Assembly (NCBI GenBank): GCA_021801945.1
Contig: JAKABE010000087.1
Coordinates: 1 to 10,179, forward strand
Direction of reading: 5' to 3'
From: Acidobacteriota bacterium
GTDB taxonomy: Bacteria; Acidobacteriota; Terriglobia; Terriglobales; Acidobacteriaceae
Length of the DNA stretch: 10,179 nt
Position numbers and translations under genes: made by a program
Notes under the pieces: generated by a model
What the model was told of the DNA's origin: nothing
The model's input: only the letters and a program-made list of their open reading frames with translations
Databases searched by the model: none
In this document: one piece after another, positions 1 to 6,050 of the stretch
Numbering within the stretch: the stretch's first letter is position 1
Layout: each line of letters begins with the position of its first letter

Positions 1-987
1 GAAGAAATCGTCTGCGTGGGTGTGCACAAACGCGCGTGCCCTGAAGCCAAGGGCAGGGTGAAAACCAACCCGCTGCGCCAGCAGCGGAAAACCCTTGTCG
101 ATGAGGTAATAGCCGACGTGAATCCGCCGTCGCTGCAGACGCGGATCACCCGGCGAGGACGAGGCGGCGCTATCCCGGGAGAGTTGCAAAGCCACCTGGG
201 CCACCTGCATCTCCGTGCAATCGGACCGCCGCGCCACCAACGCAATCCGCTTACGGTACAACTGCCGGGTCTCGAAATCCATGCCCGTGTAGGTTTCGGC
301 GGGATCCTGTCGCAACACCGCGTCCAGGACGATCAGAGGTTCGATCAGGTATTCCCAGTCGGTATTCGTGATGGTGCGCAGGCTATTGATGTGAGTCAAG
401 ACCACGTTCGGGAGGGTCTCGCCCTGGCCGCTCAGCAAATCCAGCGATTCTCGCATCACCCATTCGAGCAGAACGAAACGCAGAAACGAGCTCAGGTCCC
501 AAAGCTCTTCCACGTTGAGCGGTTCATGCACCTGCGCGGCACTGATAAAGCTGCTGAACAATGGCCCTGAAAACGCACCTTCCATCGCACTCAGATACGC
601 CTGGGCGAGCGCCGCGACGCGCGGCTCCTCAGGCTTGCCGGCATGCAGAACCCGCGGCAGCCGGGCGATCTCGCGCGGCCGGTCCGAAACCGCACCCAGC
701 GCGGAGCGCAACAGCCGATGACTTGTCCTCAGTTCCAGAAGCACCGAACGATATGCCGTCCGCTGCGGATCGTCGCTCATCTCCGGCAACGACTGGCGCG
801 CCAGCTTGGCCTCCAGGTCCAGCAACTCGCGATGAGCGGCGCGCACGCGCGCGGGAAATGCGCTTGCTGTTTTGGGCCGCGTCACCACGTCCCATCTGGC
901 CGTGGCAACCGCTGCGTCTTGCATCCGAAGCGAAGGTTCCCGCTCAGTCGACTGGTGCGGCTCCGATTTTTGTACCGCCTCGATCAT
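1..987 (-). CDS. Cyclic beta-1,2-glucan synthase-like protein (NdvB/ChvB family), N-terminal part, runs off the window
   Basis: The frame is open from the ATG at 987 to base 1, giving 329 residues with no stop. Family knowledge: NdvB/ChvB proteins are very large inner-membrane enzymes (about 2,800 residues in rhizobia) that polymerise UDP-glucose into beta-1,2-glucan and cyclise it, with GT84, glucoamylase-like and GH94 regions. Only the segment before the catalytic domains is visible. Its telling motifs are LNVEELWDLSSFLR (157-170), SLRTITNTDWEYL (202-214), DPAETYTGMDFETRQLYR (228-245) and HVGYYLIDKG (290-299), which I recognise from the N-terminal part of this family. The gene starts 6 bases after the ABC transporter stop, so the two are probably cotranscribed and translationally coupled. 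The SD is weak: GGTGAG overlaps the upstream stop, followed by six A bases before the ATG. The product could instead be a related GH94-type phosphorylase or synthase making a linear glucan, because the catalytic part is not visible. Confidence 0.85.
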   Translation of the reverse strand, partial: MIEAVQKSEPHQSTEREPSLRMQDAAVATARWDVVTRPKTASAFPARVRAAHRELLDLEAKLARQSLPEMSDDPQRTAYRSVLLELRTSHRLLRSALGAVSDRPREIARLPRVLHAGKPEEPRVAALAQAYLSAMEGAFSGPLFSSFISAAQVHEPLNVEELWDLSSFLRFVLLEWVMRESLDLLSGQGETLPNVVLTHINSLRTITNTDWEYLIEPLIVLDAVLRQDPAETYTGMDFETRQLYRKRIALVARRSDCTEMQVAQVALQLSRDSAASSSPGDPRLQRRRIHVGYYLIDKGFPLLAQRVGFHPALGFRARAFVHTHADDFF

Positions 988-993
988 TTTTTC

Positions 994-2862
994 TCACCGG
1001 TAATTGGCCGCCTGCATCTCGAACATGGCCGAATACCGTCCCCCCAGCGCCATCAATTGGCTGTGATTGCCTTCTTCCACCAACCGCCCACCCTCCAGAA
1101 CTACGATGCGGTCGGCCATGCGCACCGTGGAAAACCGATGCGAGATCAACAGCGCCATCTTGCCGTAGGTCAACTCGGCAAAACGCTCAAAGACCTCATA
1201 CTCGCTGCGCGCATCCAGAGAAGCCGTGGGTTCGTCAAGAATGAGAAGCTGCGCATCGCGCAGATAGGCGCGCGCGAGCGCCAGCTTCTGCCATTCTCCG
1301 CCGGAAAGATCCACACCGCTCTCGAAGCGGCGTCCCAGCATCTGGTCGTATCCGCCGGCCAGCTTGGCAATCACGTCGCTGGCCAGGCTCTTTTCGGCCG
1401 CGTACTCGATCTCTTCCTGCGTGTGCGGGACCTCGATGCGGCCGATGGCGATATTCTCGCGCGCCGTCATCTCGTAGCGCATGAAGTCTTGAAAAATCAC
1501 GCCGATCTCGGCGTGCAGGCCGGCCAGGTCGTACTCCCGCAGATCCACGCCGTCGAGCAGGATCTCTCCTTCCGTGGGATCGTAGAGACGCGTGATCAAC
1601 TTGACGATGGTGGTCTTCCCCTGTCCGTTCTCTCCGATCAGCGCCACGCGCTCTCCCGGCGTGAGCGTGAAATTGAAATCGCTGAGGATCCTGCGATTGG
1701 TCCCCGGGTACACGAACGACACGTTTCGAAACTCGAAACCGCGCTCTATCGGACGCGGCGCCTGGCGGCCGTTTGCCTTCGATTCCACACGCGGCTTCAT
1801 TTCAAAGAACGCCAGCAGGTCGGTGAGGAAGAGCGCCTGGTCCGCAACGCCCGAGGCGGTGGAAAATGCCTGCTGAATATTGCTCATGGCCTGCATAATG
1901 GCCGTGGTAATCAGCGTCAGGTCACCGATCGTGTAGCGTCCCTCGATGGTGCGATAGATGCTCAGCACGTACGCGGAGTAGTAACCGAGTTGGCCAAGGA
2001 TCGCGAGCAGGCCGCCCCAGAACAGGCGCCGACGGTTCAGCGCCACATTCTCCTCGTAAATCTGGTAGGAAATCTTCTCGAACCTGCCGGTGAGGTAATC
2101 GCTCAGGTTGAACAGCCGCAGTTCTTTGGATGCTTCCTTGCTGCCGCCCACCTGGCGCAGGTAATCCATCTTGCGCCGCAGCGGTGTCTGGCGGAAGTTC
2201 TTCGCATAGGTGAGGAACGCGAAATGGCTCTCGCCCAGGAACGCCGGCACCACACCGCCTATCAGCAGGAACAGCAGCAACGGCGAGTATTTGATCAGTA
2301 CCGCCGAGAACGCGAGCGCCGTAACCGACTGCTGGATCAGCCGTCCCATCTGCTGGATCATCGCCAGCCGATCGGTGGCCTGTACTCGCGCCCGCTCCAG
2401 CCGGTCGTAGAAGACCGGGTCTTCGTATACCGTTACATCGAGCGCCGCGGCTTTGCGCATCACCTCCACACTCACATGATGCGTGTAGCGATCGGCCAGC
2501 AGGTTGTCGAAGTAGTCCACGGCGCGGGAAAGAATCCCCATGAGAATGGCCAGAATCATCTCCCCCAGCACCAGCCACCAGAAGTAACCCGGCAGCGGCT
2601 GATGAAAGCGGATACGGTTCACGCCGTCAATAATGTAACGGCCGATGATCCCGATGCCAACAGGAAGAAATGCAGTCAGAACGCGGAGGGCAATGTTCCA
2701 GAAAACAACCGAGGGCCCCGACTCCCATACGAAATGGAGCACGGGAGGAACATTCTTGAGCGCGCGCAGCCGATCCGACCACGCACCGTCGCTCTGGCCG
2801 CCAGGCGCCGTCTGCTCGGGAACTTCCACCGGCCGGGGTTCGTTTTGCGTACCTGAAAACAT
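994..2862 (-). CDS. ABC transporter with fused permease and ATPase domains; candidate beta-1,2-glucan exporter
   Basis: This 622-residue half-transporter of the exporter type (ABCB-like) would act as a dimer in the inner membrane. Hydrophobic membrane segments lie at about 52-75, 93-115, 176-210 (probably two), 281-303 and 310-330. The C-terminal ATPase is complete: Walker A GENGQGKTT (410-418, K416), Q-loop Q458, signature LSGGEWQ (519-525), Walker B LLILDEPTA (539-547, catalytic E544), D-loop SLD (548-550) and H-loop H575. The substrate cannot be read from the sequence. The NdvB-like gene 6 bases downstream suggests the NdvA/ChvA role of moving beta-1,2-glucan to the periplasm, but general lipid or peptide exporters share this architecture. 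I chose the ATG at 2862 because AAGGAG precedes it, although the spacing is only 2 bases. The frame stays open to an ATG at 2988, but that extension is Cys-rich, lower in third-position GC and unlike an exporter N-terminus. The SD and start lie in a predicted RNA stem. Confidence 0.93.
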   Translation of the reverse strand: MFSGTQNEPRPVEVPEQTAPGGQSDGAWSDRLRALKNVPPVLHFVWESGPSVVFWNIALRVLTAFLPVGIGIIGRYIIDGVNRIRFHQPLPGYFWWLVLGEMILAILMGILSRAVDYFDNLLADRYTHHVSVEVMRKAAALDVTVYEDPVFYDRLERARVQATDRLAMIQQMGRLIQQSVTALAFSAVLIKYSPLLLFLLIGGVVPAFLGESHFAFLTYAKNFRQTPLRRKMDYLRQVGGSKEASKELRLFNLSDYLTGRFEKISYQIYEENVALNRRRLFWGGLLAILGQLGYYSAYVLSIYRTIEGRYTIGDLTLITTAIMQAMSNIQQAFSTASGVADQALFLTDLLAFFEMKPRVESKANGRQAPRPIERGFEFRNVSFVYPGTNRRILSDFNFTLTPGERVALIGENGQGKTTIVKLITRLYDPTEGEILLDGVDLREYDLAGLHAEIGVIFQDFMRYEMTARENIAIGRIEVPHTQEEIEYAAEKSLASDVIAKLAGGYDQMLGRRFESGVDLSGGEWQKLALARAYLRDAQLLILDEPTASLDARSEYEVFERFAELTYGKMALLISHRFSTVRMADRIVVLEGGRLVEEGNHSQLMALGGRYSAMFEMQAANYR

Positions 2863-2938
2863 AACTCCTTTGGCGCAACCCATGCGGAACTGGAGTTCAA
2901 ACGCGCAGGTACAGCGGGTGACAAACCAAGGAGTTACG
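2860..2938 (-). promoter_or_regulatory. Long-range RNA stem sequestering the SD and AUG of the ABC transporter
   Basis: In the minus-strand transcript, the arm at 2938-2926 (CGUAACUCCUUGG) pairs with the arm at 2873-2860 (CCAAAGGAGUUAUG). This gives 13 base pairs, one of them a G-U, with a single bulged A (2869) and a 52-base loop. The 3' arm holds the entire AAGGAG Shine-Dalgarno sequence (2870-2865) and the start codon (2862-2860). When formed, the stem should block ribosome entry, so it is a candidate translational switch (attenuator, thermosensor or ligand-responsive). The same inverted repeat could instead be a DNA operator. The pairing is seen directly; the regulatory role is inferred. 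Confidence 0.5.
2887..2898 (-). promoter_or_regulatory. Small hairpin in the leader loop carrying a second anti-SD sequence
   Basis: The transcript reads GAACUCCAGUUC here, a 4-bp stem with a UCCA loop. Its AACUCC (2897-2892) is identical to the core of the main anti-SD arm and can pair with the GGAGUU of the SD region (2868-2863). It could compete with the main arm, or support a second repressed state with a shorter loop of about 23 bases. Confidence 0.3.
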
Positions 2939-3029
2939 GCAATCGCACGAGAAATGGCTTGGGTCGATTCGCAGCCCGGTGCACACATCCTGGGATGCAG
3001 AACGAAGCGGTTCTGCTCATGGCACGCAT
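2934..3029 (-). CDS. Possible 31-residue leader peptide ORF upstream of the ABC transporter
   Basis: The ATG at 3029 opens a 31-codon frame that ends with TAA at 2936-2934. A second in-frame ATG at 3020 would give 28 residues. It starts about 35 bases after the predicted transcription start. Its stop codon lies inside the 5' arm of the RNA stem that covers the ABC transporter's SD and AUG. A terminating or stalled ribosome there would keep that arm unpaired and leave the downstream SD free. The peptide is basic with no domain, and its middle part reads SRTASFCIPGCVHRAANR. The SD is weak, which argues against strong translation. It may be a chance ORF; the case for it is position, not sequence quality. 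Confidence 0.25.
   Translation of the reverse strand: MRAMSRTASFCIPGCVHRAANRPKPFLVRLP
2997..3016 (-). promoter_or_regulatory. Perfect 7-bp hairpin within the leader
   Basis: GCAGAAC at 2997-3003 and GTTCTGC at 3010-3016 form a perfect 7-bp stem with a six-base loop, in DNA or RNA. It lies inside the possible leader ORF and upstream of the SD-sequestering stem. No T-run follows, so it is not an intrinsic terminator. It may be part of a folded leader or a protein-binding dyad. Confidence 0.35.
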
Positions 3030-3070
3030 CCGCTTACTTGTATTCAGTGCAGGGTTGTTCCCGAAACCAA

Positions 3071-3098
3071 CTTATCGGGCTCGACCTGCATTCGTCAA
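3071..3098 (-). promoter_or_regulatory. Sigma-70-like promoter for the ABC transporter and glucan synthase unit
   Basis: On the minus strand, TTGACG (3098-3093, 5 of 6 matches to the -35 consensus) is followed after 16 bases by GATAAG (3076-3071, 4 of 6 matches to the -10). Transcription would start near 3064. This would leave an untranslated leader of about 200 bases before the ABC start at 2862, long enough for the structures described below. The call rests on consensus matching only. Confidence 0.5.
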
Positions 3099-3411
3099 GA
3101 AAACGACCAACATCTCCCCGGCGATCTGCCTCCTCGCACACCCGCAACTCATCCCGGCGCTTCCGCCCAACTGCGGTTTCGTCGTTCTCCAGCTAATGCG
3201 ATGCGCGCCGCAGGCCGGGTGTTGTTTTTGCTTGATTCTGCTGGAGATGCCGCGACCATCTCCCGATCGGCTCGAATGGAGATTCCAAAATGTGGATCGG
3301 CAGCGCGCGAAGTTGGGTCCCATCCTGAGGAGATTGCAATGTGCAAGTTTCGGGTGAGAGGTCGCAGGACCCGCGCCTGCGCCGTCCCGGTCCGCCCATC
3401 GACAGCAAAAC

Positions 3412-4848
3412 TCATTTTGAGCCCGTCATGGTCGCATTCGTCGGCGTCGGGCTCGGCGGCGTATACGCCTTGAAACCGGCAATCTGCATGCCGCGCTGCG
3501 CCTCGGGGTTCTTCATGAACGTCTCCCACACAAACCCGGTGCGCGCATTCTCCGCCATGATCATGGTGATCCCGACATCGATCCCAATCACGTCCGTATC
3601 GTACCAGTCGGTCAGCGGGTTGAATGCGTCCACAAACCCGTAGCGGCACCAGGCTTTGGGGTAGTGATCGTGGATTGTGTGCAGAACCCGCATGGTGGCC
3701 GCCGGCAGAAAGGGGATGGATCCCCCGGCTGCACAGGGAACAATGGTTCCGTCGATCGGTCCCATGGCGGGCGGCCCCCCCCACACAACGTAACCTTGCA
3801 CGGAATCGGAAGCCGTAATTCCCCACAATGCATTGCTGTAATCCGGAAACTTCGCGTTCAGCGAAAGACAGAACAGTTGATGTGCATCCGTGGCAATGGT
3901 CGAATTCCGAAAATAATCGGCGAAGCGATCCCGTTTGTTGCGGAAATCGAACCATGCCTGAGAGTACTGGTGAACAAACAGCGGAGCATAGGAGCCGATG
4001 TATTGCAGGCCGTCGTAGTCGAAGAAAGTGCGCTTCCAGGCGAACCACGCATCGCTGTTCAGCGGATGCGAGGCCGACCCCATGCCCAGCAGGTACATCA
4101 TCATCAACTCGCTGTAGAAATCCCAACGCGAAGGGATAAATCCGTATTCCGGGGTCCAACCGTGCGAGAGCAGCGAGGTGTCTTCCGAGAGCCAGCTCCA
4201 GTCAACGCGGTCGAAGATTGCGTGCGCCAGCTCCACAATCTCCGGATCGTGGCTGAAGTGCTGCTTGCAGGTCAAAACCCCGCACAGCAGAATCGCCGTG
4301 TCTACCGAAGAAACTTCAGAATCCCAAACCCGCTCCCCGGTATTGATGTTGGTGAAATGGAAGAAGAATCCGCGATGCGTAGGCAGCTTGTGCCACAAGA
4401 ACGAGAGCGTCCGGACAATGCGCAGGCGGGCATCGGGATGAGAAACAAAGCCTCGCTGATGCGCGATGCAGATCGCGGTAAGGCCGAAGCCGGTGGAAGC
4501 GATACTGCCAACGATGCTGGTATCGGTGGTACGTGCGTTGCATCGGTCCTTGATCAAACCCGTCTCGGGATTGGTCTGTTCCCAAAAGAACTGAAATGAG
4601 GCCTGCTCCAGTCCGTTGAGGAAGTCCTCGTCTTGCGCGGTGAGAACCGTCGGTGCAGGCAGGACTGCGGGCTGCGGTCCCTCGGCGGAGGCGTTCTGCG
4701 CAAACGGCAACGAGAGTCCGCTCAGCAGCCCAGATCGGCGGAACTGCGGCCCCAGCGACAAACCCGCCATCCCCCGAAGCAGCGTTCTCCGGGAGATTCC
4801 GTTATGTTCAGGATCCACTCTTCTCAATTCGCGTCGCGGCCGGTTCAT
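3412..4848 (-). CDS. Tat-exported GH144-type endo-beta-1,2-glucanase (glucoamylase-family protein)
   Basis: This 478-residue protein has the glycoamylase-like (alpha/alpha)6-barrel sequence typical of GH144 and of the matching domain inside NdvB proteins. GH144 enzymes cut beta-1,2-glucan internally to short sophoro-oligosaccharides. The N-terminus carries a twin-arginine motif, ISRRTLL (18-24), followed by a hydrophobic stretch and a likely cleavage site after NASA (52-55), so it should be folded in the cytoplasm and then exported. Conserved stretches are SIASTGFGLTA (115-125), WDSEVSSVDTAILL (175-188), RWDFYSELMMMYLLGMGS (241-258) and HQYSQAWFDFRNKRD (293-307). The acids D176, E178, D183 and E247 are the best candidates for active-site residues, not proven here. 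Start choice is open: a GTG at 4866 or at 4818 is also in frame, and none has an ideal SD. Linkage to the NdvB-like gene supports beta-1,2-glucan as substrate. Substrate specificity within this family varies and was not checked. Confidence 0.88.
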   Translation of the reverse strand: MNRPRRELRRVDPEHNGISRRTLLRGMAGLSLGPQFRRSGLLSGLSLPFAQNASAEGPQPAVLPAPTVLTAQDEDFLNGLEQASFQFFWEQTNPETGLIKDRCNARTTDTSIVGSIASTGFGLTAICIAHQRGFVSHPDARLRIVRTLSFLWHKLPTHRGFFFHFTNINTGERVWDSEVSSVDTAILLCGVLTCKQHFSHDPEIVELAHAIFDRVDWSWLSEDTSLLSHGWTPEYGFIPSRWDFYSELMMMYLLGMGSASHPLNSDAWFAWKRTFFDYDGLQYIGSYAPLFVHQYSQAWFDFRNKRDRFADYFRNSTIATDAHQLFCLSLNAKFPDYSNALWGITASDSVQGYVVWGGPPAMGPIDGTIVPCAAGGSIPFLPAATMRVLHTIHDHYPKAWCRYGFVDAFNPLTDWYDTDVIGIDVGITMIMAENARTGFVWETFMKNPEAQRGMQIAGFKAYTPPSPTPTNATMTGSK

Positions 4849-4913
4849 CGCCTGGATTCGGCCCACCTCTTGGACTGACTCTTGTCTCGTCTTTTCGGAA
4901 GCAGGATCTCCTG

Positions 4914-4943
4914 ATTAGATGCAGTGAGGACTCCGCAGGTCGC
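4914..4943 (-). promoter_or_regulatory. Possible promoter for the glucanase gene
   Basis: On the minus strand TCTAAT (4919-4914) matches 5 of 6 bases of the -10 consensus. The best partner upstream is GCGACC (4943-4938), a poor -35 with an 18-base spacer. The leader to the ATG at 4848 would be about 60 bases. This is a tentative call, supported mostly by the -10 and by the divergent layout. Confidence 0.3.
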
Positions 4944-4957
4944 ATCCGGAGCAGCAA

Positions 4958-4986
4958 TTCCACTCCCGCGCGCGTCCAATTACACT
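4958..4986 (+). promoter_or_regulatory. Sigma-70-like promoter for the anchored carboxypeptidase-regulatory-like gene
   Basis: TTCCAC (4958-4963) and TACACT (4981-4986) are separated by exactly 17 bases, with the -10 about 25 bases before the GTG start at 5011. It helps decide that start: an in-frame GTG at 4924 lies upstream of this promoter and could not be translated from its transcript. Confidence 0.5.
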
Positions 4987-5010
4987 GGGAACAGGCACAG
5001 AAGAGTTGCT

Positions 5011-6015
5011 GTGAGCCACAAAAGAACTGCCATCTGGATCCTGGTCGTCCTCGCGGCTGGCGCCGCCATGGCCGCCGTCGTGCTGCATCTGCGAAGATGG
5101 CGTCCTCGTTTCACCGTCCTCCAGGGGGCGGTGATTCGAAGCGACAAGGACGCGTATAAGGAAGTTCCGCTCAACGACGCCATCGTTGTCGCTTCCCACG
5201 GGACGGTCTCCGCCACCGCGCATTCCGACGCTTCGGGCTACTTCCGTATCCACTTCCCCGATGTCATCTGGCCGGGGGAAACGATCGCTCTCTCCGTCCA
5301 TCACCCCGGCTATCACACCCAGGACATAGACTTGCGGATGGAGTTTCACTCGACCACGCGGCGCCTGATCGTGGTAGCGATGAAGCCCACCGAGATTCAG
5401 GAGAATACGGCCTCGGGCGCTCCCGCCAAGGTGGTGTCCAATATCCGCGTCCGTTACACCGAGAATTTCCCTCAGGAAGAGAATGTCGGCAGTGCTGCTA
5501 GGACGTTTCAGGTAGTAAATCAAGGCAACGTTGCCTGCCACCACCAGGGCCCGTGTTCGCCAGATGGCACCTGGAAGGCAGCCACGGCGACCGTGAAGCT
5601 GGATGCCGGTACAGGCAACGAGTTCCGCGATGTCCGTGCCTCCTGCATCGCTGGTCCCTGCCCCTTCACGCGCATCGATACCCGGGGATTCCAGCATGGC
5701 GGACGCACCATCGTAGCCACCGCACTGGACTGGTCTGATACCGCCACGTTCCTCCTGGAAGCCGAGGTCTTCCACACCAGCATCGATTCGCGCGTGAACG
5801 AGTCGTACCCCGTGGTCTTCGACCGCAGCCTCAACTTCACGCTTCCCGCCAGCCAGGAAGGCGTCAGCATCGAAGCCGAGATCGACGGCACGCCCATGGT
5901 TTTTCCGCTTGGCCCGGACATTTATCTCGACTGGGCCATCTGCGACTCGCGCACCACCAAGGGCAGCAACTCAACCGTGTATCAGTGCTCCCTGCGACCG
6001 GGCTACCGCTTCTGA
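5011..6015 (+). CDS. Membrane-anchored protein with carboxypeptidase-regulatory-like domain and paired cysteines
   Basis: The product has 334 residues and no recognised enzymatic motif. Residues 7-27 form one membrane segment after a short basic N-terminus (HKR), followed by RRWRPR, so it is a signal peptide or anchor with the rest probably outside the cytoplasm. Residues 34-126 look like a CarboxypepD_reg-like beta-sandwich (GAVIRSD, then VPLNDAIVVAS, SDASGYFRI and a Gly-Tyr turn at 100-101). Residues 140-334 form a second domain of unknown function. Its six cysteines fall in three close pairs (C176/C182, C212/C217, C311/C326), as expected for disulfides in an exported protein. I recall similar proteins in several Acidobacteriota but know of no assigned function. 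The GTG start at 5011 has AAGAG 6 bases upstream and sits just after a good promoter. The gene is divergent from the glucanase and convergent with dnaE. Binding or surface structure is a guess. Confidence 0.85.
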   Translation: MSHKRTAIWILVVLAAGAAMAAVVLHLRRWRPRFTVLQGAVIRSDKDAYKEVPLNDAIVVASHGTVSATAHSDASGYFRIHFPDVIWPGETIALSVHHPGYHTQDIDLRMEFHSTTRRLIVVAMKPTEIQENTASGAPAKVVSNIRVRYTENFPQEENVGSAARTFQVVNQGNVACHHQGPCSPDGTWKAATATVKLDAGTGNEFRDVRASCIAGPCPFTRIDTRGFQHGGRTIVATALDWSDTATFLLEAEVFHTSIDSRVNESYPVVFDRSLNFTLPASQEGVSIEAEIDGTPMVFPLGPDIYLDWAICDSRTTKGSNSTVYQCSLRPGYRF

Positions 6016-6042
6016 CGCGCGCATCTGGATGCGGACTGCGCG
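6016..6042. terminator. Hairpin in the convergent gap between two genes, possible bidirectional terminator
   Basis: GCAT (6021-6024) and ATGC (6029-6032) form a stem around a CTGG loop. The flanking CGCGC (6016-6020) and GCGCG (6038-6042) extend it after a 5-base bulge. It fills most of the 35 bases between the stop of the plus-strand gene and the stop of dnaE. No T-run follows on either strand, so it is at best a weak or Rho-assisted terminator. Confidence 0.25.
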
Positions 6043-6050
6043 AAGTGGAC

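Larger units (their letters stand above)
2863..3411 (-). other. 549-base gap between glucanase and ABC transporter: long regulated leader plus featureless part
   Basis: No convincing protein gene of normal size lies here. Bases 2860-3098 hold a promoter, a possible leader ORF and SD-sequestering structure, each listed separately, all oriented toward the ABC transporter. Bases 3099-3411, just downstream of the glucanase stop, hold no feature I can support. A GGACC/GGTCC pairing is possible close after that stop, but no T-run follows, so it is not a clear terminator. The gap and internal promoter suggest that exporter and synthase are transcribed at least partly independently of the glucanase. 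Confidence 0.6.

Noticed and set aside
643..2856. Plus-strand open frame of 737 codons
   Set aside because: It is antisense to the ABC transporter and the start of the synthase, whose domains are unmistakable. The translation is rich in Arg, His and Gln with no domain, typical of a shadow frame in GC-rich DNA.
2863..2988. 42-residue N-terminal extension of the ABC transporter from the ATG at 2988
   Set aside because: The extension has four cysteines, lower third-position GC than the gene, no usable SD and no resemblance to an exporter N-terminus. The ATG at 2862 has AAGGAG upstream, though very close.
2959..3357. Plus-strand open frame of 132 codons in the glucanase-transporter gap
   Set aside because: No SD or domain is visible, and it runs antisense to the promoter and leader elements of the transporter. 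Composition is unlike the real genes.
3064..3411. Searched for a tRNA, CRISPR array, insertion sequence or known riboswitch class
   Set aside because: No cloverleaf, regular spaced repeats, transposase or riboswitch consensus could be recognised here or elsewhere in the window.
3340..3473. Small plus-strand frame starting at ATG 3340 after AGGAG
   Set aside because: The SD looks reasonable, but the frame enters antisense to the glucanase and encodes an Arg- and Ser-rich sequence without a domain. I judge the SD to be chance.
3149..4159. Minus-strand 336-codon frame inside the glucanase
   Set aside because: It is a same-strand shadow in another frame of the glucanase, whose homology is clear.
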